From: JACVRM01 sp963755085
GTDB taxonomy: Bacteria > Actinomycetota > Thermoleophilia > Gaiellales > Gaiellaceae
Assembly: GCA_963755085.1 (NCBI GenBank)
Contig: CAVWIN010000011.1
Coordinates: 32,436-96,435 of the forward strand
Length of the DNA: 64,000 bases
Reading direction: 5' to 3'
Each line of letters opens with the position of its first letter. Within the stretch, counting starts at the first letter, position 1. Positions 8,597 through 16,890 of the stretch are shown here, in pieces. Below the pieces are notes generated by a model that saw only the letters and a list, made by a program, of their open reading frames with translations, was not told the DNA's origin and made no database searches. A program made the position numbers and the translations under genes.

Positions 8597-10237
8597 CTAT
8601 GTCCTCCGGCGCGCCAGGATCTCGGCCAGCGGCCGCGTGTTGACCACGCGCTCCGGCGGCGCCCAGCCGCGCCGCGCGGTTGCGACCGAGAACGGCATGT
8701 TCCCGAGCCCGCGCACCGAATGGGCGTCCGTCGAGCAGACGATGTCCGCGCCCGCCTCGACCGCCAGACGGACGTGCTCGTCCTTCAGATCCAGCCGGGG
8801 CGGCAGGCCGTTGACCTCGAGCGCCACCCCGGTGCGGGCGGCAGCCTCGACGACCTGCTCCAGGTCGACGGCGTTCGGCAGGCGCTGGTTGATCAGCCGC
8901 CCGGTCGGATGCGACAGCGCCGACACCGACGGGTGCTCCATCGCCGTCAGCACGCGCTTCGTCATCTCGTCGCGTGGCATGCGCTGCCCTGCATGGACGC
9001 TCGCCATCACCCAGTCGAGCCCGGCCAGCACGTCGTCCGGCAGGTCGAGCGACCCGTCGTCGAGGATGTCGCACTCGATCCCGTGCAGGAGGCGGAACGG
9101 CGCCAGCAGCTCGTTCGCCTCCGCGATCTCCTCGGCCTGCCAGCGCACGTCCTCGGCATTGAGCCCCGGCACAACGCGCACGTTCCGCGTGTGGTCGCAG
9201 ATCGCCAGGTACTCGTAGCCGAGCTCGATCGCCGCCTCGCCCATCTCGCGGACGCTCGCCTTCCCGTCCGACCACGTCGAGTGGCAGTGCAGGTCGCCGC
9301 GGATCTGCTCCAGCGCGACGAGCGGCGGCGGTTCTCCGCGGAACGGCTCCTCGCGCAGCTCCGGCGGGCACCACGGGATGCCGAGCGCGGCATAGACGCC
9401 GTCCTCGTCCGGAGCCTCCGGGAGCGGCTCGAGCGCCTCGACGTACGCGCGTGAGCCGGTCGCGCGCACGAGCGCGGTGCCGAAGGCGCCCGGCTCGGCG
9501 ACGACGAGCTCGACCGGCAGCCCGTCCACGGTCACGCCGACGGCGCGCCGCTCACCGCGCTCCATCACGCTGACCACCTCCGGCAAGCGGGCGAACGTGT
9601 CGAGCACCGGGTCGGGCTCCGGCGCCCAGGTGACAACCGCGAGCTCGCGCGGCTGGTCGCACCAGCGGCGGACGTCGCCCGCGACGACGCCGGAGACCTC
9701 GTCGGCGATTCCCTCGAGCAGCGCCCGTGCGCGGCTCAGGAGCGGCGTCCGCCCCTCGACGGACGGCCGCAGCTCGCCCGCGAGCGCCGCCTTGATCCGC
9801 CGCTCTCTGGCCGGGCCGATGCCCGGCACTTCGCGCAGGCGCCCCGCCTCGGCCGCCGCCCTGAGGTCGTCGAGCGTCGACACGCGGAGCATCCGTCCGA
9901 TCTCCGCAGCCTGCCGCGGGTTCACGCCGAGGTAGCGGCCGAGCCCGACCAGCCCCGGCTGGAGCCGGTCCTCGAGCTCCTCGATCTCGCGCAGCCGGCC
10001 GGTGGCGACCAGCTCCTGCAGGCGTCCCTCGATCGAGGGGCCGATCCCGCTCAGCCGGCGCACCTCGCCGCGGCGCACGAGCTCCGCGACCGGTGTCGGC
10101 GTTCCGCGGACGAGCGCCGCCGCGCGCCGGTACGCGCGCACGCTGAACGTGGAGGCCTCGGCCAGCTCCAGCAGCGCCGCGAGCCGCTCCAGCTGGTGGG
10201 CGATTACCTCGTTGTCGGGATCCGCAGCCTCGTCCAC
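8597..10237 (-). CDS. PolX/PHP-family protein with degenerate polymerase site and intact PHP domain
   Basis: A 546-residue relative of bacterial family X DNA polymerases. Residues 1-130 form the helix-hairpin-helix region with RLSGIGPSIEGRLQEL and REVPGIGPARERRIKAAL, which binds DNA. The palm region that should carry the GS motif and the catalytic aspartates reads VVAGDVRRWCDQPRELAV and VTWAPEPD, so the GD-x-D residues are missing, and the third acidic position is VELVV. The C-terminal PHP domain keeps its metal ligands: GDLHCHSTWSDGKAS, CDHTRN, GIECDIL, ASVHAGQRM, LSHPTGRL and CSTDAHS. It probably works as a 3'-5' exonuclease or phosphatase rather than a polymerase. Start GTG 10237 was chosen because the coding signal begins there, 19 bp from the divergent cofC start. 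Confidence 0.85.
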   Translation of the reverse strand: MDEAADPDNEVIAHQLERLAALLELAEASTFSVRAYRRAAALVRGTPTPVAELVRRGEVRRLSGIGPSIEGRLQELVATGRLREIEELEDRLQPGLVGLGRYLGVNPRQAAEIGRMLRVSTLDDLRAAAEAGRLREVPGIGPARERRIKAALAGELRPSVEGRTPLLSRARALLEGIADEVSGVVAGDVRRWCDQPRELAVVTWAPEPDPVLDTFARLPEVVSVMERGERRAVGVTVDGLPVELVVAEPGAFGTALVRATGSRAYVEALEPLPEAPDEDGVYAALGIPWCPPELREEPFRGEPPPLVALEQIRGDLHCHSTWSDGKASVREMGEAAIELGYEYLAICDHTRNVRVVPGLNAEDVRWQAEEIAEANELLAPFRLLHGIECDILDDGSLDLPDDVLAGLDWVMASVHAGQRMPRDEMTKRVLTAMEHPSVSALSHPTGRLINQRLPNAVDLEQVVEAAARTGVALEVNGLPPRLDLKDEHVRLAVEAGADIVCSTDAHSVRGLGNMPFSVATARRGWAPPERVVNTRPLAEILARRRT

Positions 10238-10255
10238 TGCCGATAGTCTCTCGAC

Positions 10256-10867
10256 GTGCCGAGGATCGTCGTCCCCTTCCGGGGCGCTGACGCCAAGCGC
10301 CGGCTCTCCTCGCTGGCGCCTGCCGAGCGGCGCTCGCTCGCGCACGCCATGCTCGCGGACGTGCTCGCGGCCGCCACGACCGTCGGCCAGACGCTGCTCG
10401 TCACGCCCCAGAAGGCCGCCCAGGCCCGCGCACTCGCCGAGCTCACCGGCGCCGAGGTCGTCGACGACCCGGGCCGCGGCCAGGGCGAGGCCGTCATGCA
10501 CGCCCTCCACTCCCTGGACGACGGTCCCGTGCTCGTCGTCAACGCCGACCTGCCGTGCGTGCAGCCCGCCGACCTGCTCGCCCTCCTCGGCCACCTGCCC
10601 CCTGGCGGGCTCACCCTGGTCGAGGCGAGCGACGGCACGACGAACGCGCTCGCGCTGGCATCGCCCCGCCTCTTCGAGAAGCTCTACGGCGCCGGGAGCG
10701 CCGCGCGTTTCCGCCGGCACGCCGAGGGGCTCGGCGTCCCGTGGGCGGACACGATCCTGCCCGCGCTCGCCCAGGACGTCGACCGCGTCGCCGATCTCGA
10801 GGCGCTCGACGGGCGACTCGGCCCCGTGACGGCGGCCGTGCGCGAAGGCCTCCTCGCCACGGCGTGA
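10256..10867 (+). CDS. cofC: 2-phospho-L-lactate guanylyltransferase CofC
   Basis: First gene of an F420 biosynthesis operon. CofC-type enzymes (FbiD in many Actinomycetota) activate phospholactate or phosphoenolpyruvate with GTP to give the guanylated donor for CofD. The 203-residue product starts at GTG 10256 with PRIVVPFRGADAKRRLSSL, the nucleotide-binding opening with the conserved K-x-R. It continues with EVVDDPGRGQGEAVMHAL and VVNADLPCVQPADLLALL, the LP-x-D-like core of the family, and TNALALASPRLF. No frameshift is seen. The stop overlaps the cofD start by 4 nt, which implies coupled translation. The promoter must lie in the short divergent interval shared with the PolX/PHP gene. Confidence 0.92.
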   Translation: MPRIVVPFRGADAKRRLSSLAPAERRSLAHAMLADVLAAATTVGQTLLVTPQKAAQARALAELTGAEVVDDPGRGQGEAVMHALHSLDDGPVLVVNADLPCVQPADLLALLGHLPPGGLTLVEASDGTTNALALASPRLFEKLYGAGSAARFRRHAEGLGVPWADTILPALAQDVDRVADLEALDGRLGPVTAAVREGLLATA

Positions 10868-11784
10868 AGGTCGCCGTCCTCGCCGGCGGCGTCGGAGGCG
10901 CCCGCTTCCTGCGCGCGCTGACGGAGACCGCCGACCCCGCCGCGGTGACCGCGATCGTCAACGTCGGAGACGACCTCGACATCGCCGGGCTCCACGTCGC
11001 GCCCGACCTCGACACCGTCCTCTACACGCTCGCCGGGCTCTCCGACGAGGAACGCGGCTGGGGCCGCGCAGGCGAGACGTGGAACGCGCTGGACACGCTG
11101 CGCGAGCTCGGCGGCGACGCGTGGTTCGCGCTTGGCGACCGCGACCTTGGCCTGCACCTCGCCCGCACGCAGGCGCTGCGCGCCGGCGAGCCGCTCTCGG
11201 CCGTCACCGGTCGCCTCGCGGCGGCGGCCGGGCTCGAGCTCCGGCTGCTGCCCGCCACCGACGACCGGCTCAGGACCTGGCTGCAGACCCCGAGCGGGGC
11301 CTTCGAGTTCCAGGAGTGGTTCGTGCGCCGCCGCCACGCCGACCCCGTCGACGGCGTCCGCTTCGAGGGTGCCGATGCCGCCCGCCCCGCGCCCGGCGTG
11401 CTCGGTGCGCTCGAGGAGGCCGATCTGATCGCGATCGCGCCCAGCAACCCGTACGTGAGCATCTGGCCGATCCTCTCGGTGGCGCCGATCCGCGCCGCCG
11501 TCGAGAATCGGCGCGTGCCCTGCGTCGCCGTCAGCCCGCTCATCGGCGGGCGAGCAGTGAAAGGCCCGGCCGCCGAGATGCTCGACCGCCTCGCCGGCGG
11601 CACCACGCCCGCGCACGTCGCCTCGACCTACGAGGGCCTGATCGACGTGCTCGTCGTCGACCCGGCCGACGAGCCGGCGGCCGCGCCCGTGCGAACGGTC
11701 GTCACGCCGACCCTGCTCGACGAGCCGGACGCGCGCCGCCGCGTCGCCCAGGCCGTCCTCGACGTCGCCGGAGCACCCGCGTGA
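10864..11784 (+). CDS. cofD: 2-phospho-L-lactate (or EPPG) transferase CofD
   Basis: Transfers the phospholactyl or phosphoenolpyruvyl group from the CofC product to the FO chromophore, giving F420-0 or its dehydro form. The 306-residue product starts at GTG 10864 with KVAVLAGGVGGARFLRAL, the signature glycine-rich opening, followed by IVNVGDDLDIAGLHVAPD and TVLYTLAGL, GWGRAGETW, and FALGDRDLGLHLARTQ, all typical of CofD/FbiA. IAPSNPYVSIWPIL and AVSPLIGGRAVKGPA follow later. It overlaps cofC by GTGA and the next gene by GTGA, so the operon is translationally coupled. The reading frame is intact. Confidence 0.94.
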   Translation: MKVAVLAGGVGGARFLRALTETADPAAVTAIVNVGDDLDIAGLHVAPDLDTVLYTLAGLSDEERGWGRAGETWNALDTLRELGGDAWFALGDRDLGLHLARTQALRAGEPLSAVTGRLAAAAGLELRLLPATDDRLRTWLQTPSGAFEFQEWFVRRRHADPVDGVRFEGADAARPAPGVLGALEEADLIAIAPSNPYVSIWPILSVAPIRAAVENRRVPCVAVSPLIGGRAVKGPAAEMLDRLAGGTTPAHVASTYEGLIDVLVVDPADEPAAAPVRTVVTPTLLDEPDARRRVAQAVLDVAGAPA

Positions 11785-12404
11785 AGGTCGCCATCGTCGG
11801 CGGCACGGGCTCGTTCGGACGGGCGCTGGCCGGGCGCCTCCGCGTCCTCGGCCGCGACGTCGCGATCGGCTCGCGCGACGCGGCCCGTGCGCAGGAGCTG
11901 GCCGCGGTCTACGGGGTCGAAGGCGGCGCCAACGAGGACGTCGTGCGTGACGCCGACCTCGTCGTGCTCTCGACGCGGTCCAGCGCAGCGCTCGACACGG
12001 CCCGCGATCTGGCCGACGCGATCGGCGACACGCCCGTGCTCTCGGTCGCCGCCGACCTGCGCTTCGAGAAGGGCGGGGTGTACCCGGGCCGCCTCGGGCA
12101 CGCGCTGGCCGAGGAGATCGCCCAGGTCGTCCGTGCGCCGGTCTGCGCGGGCCTCCAGTCGCTCGCGGCGGCACACCTGGCGATGCCCGAGCCGCCCGAC
12201 GAGGACGTGTTCGTCTGCGGCGACGACGCGGCCGCCAAGAGCATGGTGCTCGAGCTCGCCTCACGGCTCGTGGCCGGCCGCGCGATCGACGCCGGCCCGC
12301 TCGCGAACGCGCGGGCGCTCGAGGGCATGACCGCCGTGCTGCTGACCGTGAACCGTGCGTTCGGCGTCCAGGCGGGCATCCGGGTCACGAACCTCCCCGC
12401 TTGA
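11781..12404 (+). CDS. npdG: NADPH-dependent F420 reductase (Fno/NPDR type)
   Basis: Exchanges hydride between NADPH and F420, supplying reduced F420H2. The 207-residue protein begins at GTG 11781 with KVAIVGGTGSFGRALAGRL, a Rossmann dinucleotide loop, then AIGSRDAARAQEL for NADP phosphate recognition, and DADLVVLSTRSSAA. ARALEGMTAVLLTVNRAFG and AGIRVTNLPA at the C-terminus are typical of the F420 oxidoreductase family. It is embedded between cofD and cofE with 4-nt overlaps on both sides, so F420 production and reduction are made from one transcript. No frameshift. Confidence 0.9.
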   Translation: MKVAIVGGTGSFGRALAGRLRVLGRDVAIGSRDAARAQELAAVYGVEGGANEDVVRDADLVVLSTRSSAALDTARDLADAIGDTPVLSVAADLRFEKGGVYPGRLGHALAEEIAQVVRAPVCAGLQSLAAAHLAMPEPPDEDVFVCGDDAAAKSMVLELASRLVAGRAIDAGPLANARALEGMTAVLLTVNRAFGVQAGIRVTNLPA

Positions 12405-13142
12405 GCGAGCTGCGCGTCATTCCGCTCGACGGCATCCCGCCCGTCGAGGAGGGCGACGACCTCGCGGTCCTCTGTGCTGCCGCCGCCAAGCGCTTTGGCG
12501 GGCTGGCCGACGGGGATGTGGTCGTCATCGCGCAGAAGGCGGTCTCCAAGGCGGAGGGCCGAGTCGTCGAGCTTGACGACGTCGAGGCGTCGCCGCTCGC
12601 GGACGCCCTCGCCGCCGACCACGATCCGCGTCAGCTCGAGGTGATCCTGCGCGAGTCGGCCCGGGTGGTCCGCCTGCGGCCGCCGCTCGTCATCGCCGAG
12701 ACGAGGCACGGCTTCGTCTGTGCGTCCGCCGGCGTCGACGCCTCGAACGCGCCCGGCGCGGGCACGCTCGTGCTGCTCCCGGTCGACCCCGATGCCTCCG
12801 CGAACCGGTTGCGCCAGGGGCTCGCCGAGCGAACCGGCCGCGACGTCGCCGTCATCGTCAGCGACTCGTTCGGCCGCCCGTGGCGGCAAGGCACGACCGA
12901 CATCGCGATCGGCGCCGCCGGCCTCACCCCGCTGCTCGACCTGCGCGGCACCCGCGACCCGGCCGGCTACGAGCTGCGCACGACCACGATCGCCGTCGCC
13001 GACGAGATCGCCGGCGCCGCCGAGCTGGTCATGGGCAAGGTCGCCGGCATCCCCGCGGCCGTTGTCCGTGGGCTCGAGGTCGCGGGGGAAGGGCGCGGCG
13101 CGCGACCTCGTCATGCCGGCCGACCGCGACCTGTTCCGCTGA
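12401..13142 (+). CDS. cofE: F420-0:gamma-glutamyl ligase CofE, frameshift near the C-terminus
   Basis: Adds glutamate residues to F420-0 with GTP. The product starts at TTG 12401, overlapping the preceding stop, with SELRVIPLDGIPPVEEGD and DVVVIAQKAVSKAEGR, then ILRESARVVRLRPPLVIAE, HGFVCASAGVDASNAPG, VIVSDSFGRPWRQGTTD and GAAELVMGKVAGIPAAV, which match the CofE/FbiB N-terminal domain closely. A single-base shift at about 13090, in a G-rich stretch, displaces the last residues; in the other frame the end reads AARDLVMPADRDLF before TGA 13140-13142. The length of about 246 residues shows no C-terminal nitroreductase domain as in mycobacterial FbiB. It ends 1 bp before the convergent methyltransferase stop. 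Confidence 0.92.
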
Positions 13143-13143
13143 G

Positions 13144-13934
13144 TCAGCGCGCGCGAAAGCTGTAGAGCTCGCACACGTACGGGAAGCGGACGAGCTCGCT
13201 GCCGCGCGTCGCCGGGTGCGTGCGCAGCAGCTCGCGCAGCCGTTCGGAGAACTCGGCGCGCGCGTCGTCGGGCATCGCCGACACGAAGCTGATCGAGCAG
13301 AACCGCGCCACCTGCGTCTCGATGTCCGTCTCCTGCACGTGCGCGACCGACTCGTGCGCGACCTGCTCGAAGAGCCGGGTCGCGTCGAGCGTCGAGCGCC
13401 AGTCGAGGCCGACCAGATTGCGCGCGTGCTGGATGGTGGCGTCATCCGAGGCCGCCGTGACGGCATCCGAGACCAGCGCGGCGATGTCGGCGACCCAGTC
13501 GACCGACTCGTCGCGGGCATTCCAGAGCAGCGCGAGGCGGCCGCCGGGCGCCAGCACGCGGTGGAACTCGCGCAGCGCCGGCTCCGTGTCGAACCAGTGG
13601 AAGGCCGTCGCCGAGGTCACCGCGTCGACGGCGTCCTCGGGCAGCTCGATCGCCTCGGCCGTCCCGCCCACGAGCTCGACGCCCGGGACGGCGGCCACGA
13701 GCTGCTCGCGCATGCCGGCGACCGGCTCGAGCGCGAGGACGCGCGCGCCGCTCGGGGGCAGGAGCCGCGTCAGCTTGCCGGTGCCCGCGCCGACGTCGAG
13801 GACGAGCGGCCCGGTGCGAGCCCGAGCTCGCGCACGAGGAAGTCGACGGCCCCGGGCGGGTAGCCCGGCCGGCCGCGCTCGTACTCGCCCGCCGCGCGGC
13901 CGAACCCGCGCTCGGCGACCTCGTGGACGGGCAT
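13144..13934 (-). CDS. Class I SAM-dependent methyltransferase, one frameshift
   Basis: A methyltransferase of the type-11 group. It starts at ATG 13934 with MPVHEVAERGFGRAAGEYE and RGRPGYPPGAVDFLV, the common N-terminus of this actinobacterial group. Motif I is LVLDVGAGTGKLTRLL, followed by VLALEPVAGMREQL, AEAIELPEDAVDAVTSATA, FHWFDTEPALREFHRVLAP and GGRLALLWNARDE. The C-terminal part ends YVCELYSFRAR. One shift near 13818 divides the first 40 residues from the rest. The acceptor is unknown; such proteins act on small molecules. It converges with cofE and is divergent from the MBL-like gene at 13963. Confidence 0.85.
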
Positions 13935-13962
13935 CTGGACCGCCACGGTACCGTCCGCGCCG

Positions 13963-14562
13963 ATGGAGGTGAAGTGGGTCGACGAGTTCGAGGGCGGTTT
14001 CGGCTGGCTGCCGCGCGAGTCGCGCATGCGCACGTCGCACGCACTGGTCGTCGACGGCGGCGTGTGGCTCGTCGACCCGCTCGACGTCCCGGGGCTCGAC
14101 GACCGGGTCCGGACGGCGGGCGAGCCGCGCGGCGTCGTGCAGCTCCTCGATCGGCACAACCGCGACTGCGCGGAGCTGGCCGCGCGCTACGAGGTGCCCC
14201 ACATCCGCGTGCCCGCCACCGGCGGCACGCCGTTCCTGCTGCTGCAGCTCTACTCCCTGCCCTTCTGGCGAGAGGCTGCGCTCTGGTGGGCCGAGGGGCG
14301 CGTACTCGTCGTCGGCGACGCGCTCGGCACGATCGCGTACTTCGTGGCGCCGGGCGAGCAGCTCGGCGTGCACCCGTTCCTGCGGCTCACGCCGCCCCGG
14401 CAGCTCGGCGGCTTCGACGCGCAGCACGTGCTGGTCGGCCACGGCTGGGGCGTGCACGGGCAGGACACGCCTGTCGTGCTGCGCCGTGCGCTCGAGACGT
14501 CGCGCCGGCGGATGCCGGCCGCGTGGCTGCACGGCTTCAAGTCGATGTTCCGGCGGCGGTGA
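13963..14562 (+). CDS. MBL-fold-like protein without a canonical metal motif
   Basis: A 199-residue soluble protein beginning MEVKWVDEFEGGFGWLP, with SHALVVDGGVWLVDPLDVP, VVQLLDRHNRDCAEL, VLVVGDALGTIAYFV and HVLVGHGWGVHG. The order of strands (self-contained Asp-Pro turn, LLDRH, GDALGT, GHG) resembles metallo-beta-lactamase folds, but the HxHxDH zinc signature is replaced by LDRHNRDC. It may therefore be non-catalytic or use a different centre. It overlaps the start of the downstream FAD oxidoreductase by 4 nt, so the two are probably an operon. A similar domain is encoded at 26904-27569. Confidence 0.6.
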   Translation: MEVKWVDEFEGGFGWLPRESRMRTSHALVVDGGVWLVDPLDVPGLDDRVRTAGEPRGVVQLLDRHNRDCAELAARYEVPHIRVPATGGTPFLLLQLYSLPFWREAALWWAEGRVLVVGDALGTIAYFVAPGEQLGVHPFLRLTPPRQLGGFDAQHVLVGHGWGVHGQDTPVVLRRALETSRRRMPAAWLHGFKSMFRRR

Positions 14563-15929
14563 GCGTCCCAACGGAGCTGGCGGCCCTGCTTGGAGAGGAC
14601 CGCGTTGCGGCGGGCGAATCCGTCCTCGACCTGCACGCCGCCGATCCGACCTACCACGCCCCGCACCGGCCGGACGCGGTCGTCTTCCCGGAGTCCACGG
14701 AGGACGTCGCGCGGCTCCTGGCCTGGGCCGACCGCGAGCGGATCCCGGTCGTGCCCTACGGCGCGGCGACGAGCCTCGAGGGCCACGTGATCCCCGTGCA
14801 GGGCGGCGTCAGCCTCGACACCGGCCGCATGAACCGGATCCTCGCCGTCGACGCGGGCGATCTCACCGCCGTCGTCCAGCCGGGAGTAACGCGGCTGGCG
14901 CTCAACGAGCGGCTCGGCCGCGACGGGCTGCAGTTCCCGGTCGACCCCGGCGCCGACGCGAGCCTCGGCGGGATGGCGGCCACGAACGCGAGCGGCACGA
15001 CGACCGTCCGCTACGGCGGCATGCGCGCGCACGTGCTGGCGCTCGAGGTCGTGCTACCCGGCGGACGGGTCATCCGCACGGGCAGCCGGGCGCGGAAGAC
15101 CTCGGCCGGCTACGACGTCGGCGCCCTCTTCGTCGGCTCCGAAGGGACGCTCGGCGTCATCACCGAGCTCACCCTCCGCGTGCACGGGATCCCGGAGCAC
15201 GCCGTCGCGATCCGGGTCGTGTTCGAGAGCCTCGACGACGCCTGCGCGGCCGCGGTCGCGATCGTAGGCGCCGGCGTCTCGGTGGTGCGCCTGGAGCTCC
15301 TCGACGCCGAGACGCTCCGGGCCGTCAACGCGTACAAGGGCACGGCGCTCGAGGAGGCGCCCAGCCTGTTCGTCGAGCTGGCGGGCTCTGCCGAAGGCGT
15401 CGCGGGCGACCTCGAGGCGGTGCGCGAGCTCGCGGAGGGCTGCACCGTGTTCGAAGCCGAGCGCGACCCGACCGCGCGCGCTCGCCTCTGGGAGGCCCGG
15501 CACCACGTCGCCTTCGCGCTCGTCGCGGCGACGCCTGGCCGCCAGCACCTCAGCACCGACGTCTGCGTGCCGGTCTCGCACCTGCCGGAGGCGATCCGCC
15601 GCGCCCGCGCCGAGGCCGACCGCAGCGGGCTCTGGACGAGCCTCGTCGCGCACGCCGGCGACGGGAACTACCACGTGCTGTTCGCGCTCGACCCGGCCGA
15701 CCCGGGTGAGCTCGCGCGGGCGCGGTCGCTGAACGACGCGATCGTCGAGTTCGCGCTCGCGCATGGCGGCACGTGCACGGGCGAACACGGCATCGGCCTC
15801 GGGAAGATCGGCTACCTCGAGCGCGAGCACGGCGACCTGCTGCCGCTGATGCACGGGATCAAGGCGCTCTGCGACCCGAACGGGATCATGAATCCGGGAA
15901 AGGTCCTGACACCCGCGGAAAATCCCTGA
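14559..15929 (+). CDS. FAD-binding oxidoreductase, glycolate oxidase GlcD / D-lactate dehydrogenase type
   Basis: A 456-residue flavoprotein that oxidises a 2-hydroxy acid such as glycolate or D-lactate. The PCMH-type FAD domain shows VPYGAATSLEGHVIPVQG, SLDTGRMNRILAVD, VDPGADASLGGMAATNAS and ALFVGSEGTLGVITEL. The C-terminal FAD-oxidase domain has LVAHAGDGNYHVLFALD and the hallmark GGTCTGEHGIGLGKIGYL, ending MNPGKVLTP. The GTG start at 14559 overlaps the stop of the MBL-like gene. No iron-sulfur subunit follows, so it probably acts alone or passes electrons to an unlinked partner. The frame is intact. The exact substrate cannot be decided from sequence alone. Confidence 0.88.
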   Translation: MSVPTELAALLGEDRVAAGESVLDLHAADPTYHAPHRPDAVVFPESTEDVARLLAWADRERIPVVPYGAATSLEGHVIPVQGGVSLDTGRMNRILAVDAGDLTAVVQPGVTRLALNERLGRDGLQFPVDPGADASLGGMAATNASGTTTVRYGGMRAHVLALEVVLPGGRVIRTGSRARKTSAGYDVGALFVGSEGTLGVITELTLRVHGIPEHAVAIRVVFESLDDACAAAVAIVGAGVSVVRLELLDAETLRAVNAYKGTALEEAPSLFVELAGSAEGVAGDLEAVRELAEGCTVFEAERDPTARARLWEARHHVAFALVAATPGRQHLSTDVCVPVSHLPEAIRRARAEADRSGLWTSLVAHAGDGNYHVLFALDPADPGELARARSLNDAIVEFALAHGGTCTGEHGIGLGKIGYLEREHGDLLPLMHGIKALCDPNGIMNPGKVLTPAENP

Positions 15930-15965
15930 CGCCGCCGGCACGCGGCGCCCATACCGTCCGGGTGT

Positions 15966-16376
15966 ATGAGGCGCACGCTCACCGTCATCACCGCCGCCGC
16001 GGCGTTCGCCGCCGTGATCGCATTCCTGGCCGCGATGATCGTGGGCGGAAGCGGACAGCACCGAGCGGCCCCGGACCCCGCCCACACGATCCCCACCACG
16101 GCCAGGACGCTCGTCGTCTCGGCCGCCACGGCGCCGGTCTCGCGCCCCGGGGGACTGCTCCACGGCCGCCTGGTCGAGGGGGCCATGCCCCACGCCGCGA
16201 TGATGGGCGAAGTCGTCAGCGACGAGGACTGCGCCGCCGACGTGCGCGGCATCTCTCACTGCCGCAACGCCGTCCGACTCGCCGACGGCGACATGATCAT
16301 CGTGCGTCACCCGCACTCGATGGCGTCGGTCCCGTGCCTCACCCCGGGCGAGCGGATCCGCGTCCGGCCCGCCTGA
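15966..16376 (+). CDS. Small membrane-anchored hypothetical protein
   Basis: A 136-residue protein with an N-terminal signal anchor, RTLTVITAAAAFAAVIAFL, after two arginines. The outer part contains TARTLVVSAATAPVSR, GEVVSDEDCAADVRG and MIIVRHPHSMASVPCL. Three cysteines at roughly residues 89, 97 and 124 could form a disulfide outside the cell. It follows the FAD oxidoreductase by 36 bp and precedes the marR gene by 26 bp, so it may be part of either unit. No family is recognised. Confidence 0.6.
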   Translation: MRRTLTVITAAAAFAAVIAFLAAMIVGGSGQHRAAPDPAHTIPTTARTLVVSAATAPVSRPGGLLHGRLVEGAMPHAAMMGEVVSDEDCAADVRGISHCRNAVRLADGDMIIVRHPHSMASVPCLTPGERIRVRPA

Positions 16377-16380
16377 CTCC

Positions 16381-16395
16381 TACCGTATGGCAGTA
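16381..16395. promoter_or_regulatory. Possible MarR operator upstream of marR
   Basis: The 15-bp stretch TACCGTATGGCAGTA has matching ends (TAC-x-G and C-x-GTA) and resembles the arms of the longer palindrome at 16853-16888, which also carries TACC and GGTA blocks. It lies 7 bp before the GTG start of marR, a position suited to autoregulation. The symmetry is imperfect and the site is short, so this is tentative. Confidence 0.3.
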
Positions 16396-16402
16396 TCGGC
16401 GC

Positions 16403-16867
16403 GTGCGTGAGCCGCTGCCGCGTCTGCCGCCCGAGGGGACGCACAACGTCCTCTTCCAGTCGTTCCGGACACAGGCTGCGCTCCGCGAGCTGATGCGTGA
16501 AGTCTGGACGGGTACGGGCGTCACCGGCGAGGAGTACGGCGTCCTGGGCGTCGTCGAGTTCTTTCCTGACCGCACCCCGACCGAGCTGGCGAACGCGCTC
16601 GGGATCCCGCCGACGACGGTGTCGCGGCACGTGGCGCGCTTCCTCGCCGATGGGCTCGCCGAGCGCCGGCCCAACCCGGAGGACGGCCGCTCCTATCTGC
16701 TGCGGACGACGCCGAAGGGCAGCAAGATCGTCCAGACGATCGCGCCGCGGATTGCCGAGCGCGTGCAGGCCCTGGACGCGGTCACCGAGCAGCCGCTCGA
16801 GCAGATCGCGGCGTCGCTCGCGTCGCTGGAGCGGGCGGCGAAGGAGGCGCTTGCTACCGGACGGTAG
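16403..16867 (+). CDS. MarR-family transcriptional regulator
   Basis: A 154-residue winged-helix repressor. The DNA-binding domain reads TGEEYGVLGVVEFFPDRT, PTELANALGIPPTTVSRHV and ARFLADGLAERRPNPEDGR, the wing with the conserved D-x-R, then SYLLRTTPKGSKIV. The start is GTG 16403. The last codons and the TAG stop lie inside a 36-bp palindrome that runs up to the start of the downstream secreted propeller gene. The simplest reading is that this protein binds the palindrome and controls that gene, and perhaps itself through a weaker site at 16381. The ligand is unknown. Confidence 0.88.
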   Translation: MREPLPRLPPEGTHNVLFQSFRTQAALRELMREVWTGTGVTGEEYGVLGVVEFFPDRTPTELANALGIPPTTVSRHVARFLADGLAERRPNPEDGRSYLLRTTPKGSKIVQTIAPRIAERVQALDAVTEQPLEQIAASLASLERAAKEALATGR

Positions 16868-16888
16868 TAACTAGTACCATCCGGTAGC
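16853..16888. promoter_or_regulatory. 36-bp palindromic operator overlapping the marR stop
   Basis: The left half is GCTACCGGACGGTAGTAA and the right half is CTAGTACCATCCGGTAGC. Folding one onto the other matches 15 of 18 positions. It spans the last codons and stop of marR and ends 2 bp before the ATG of the propeller gene at 16891, where bound repressor would block initiation. Spacing of the arms fits a MarR dimer or two dimers side by side. Confidence 0.7.
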
Positions 16889-16890
16889 AC

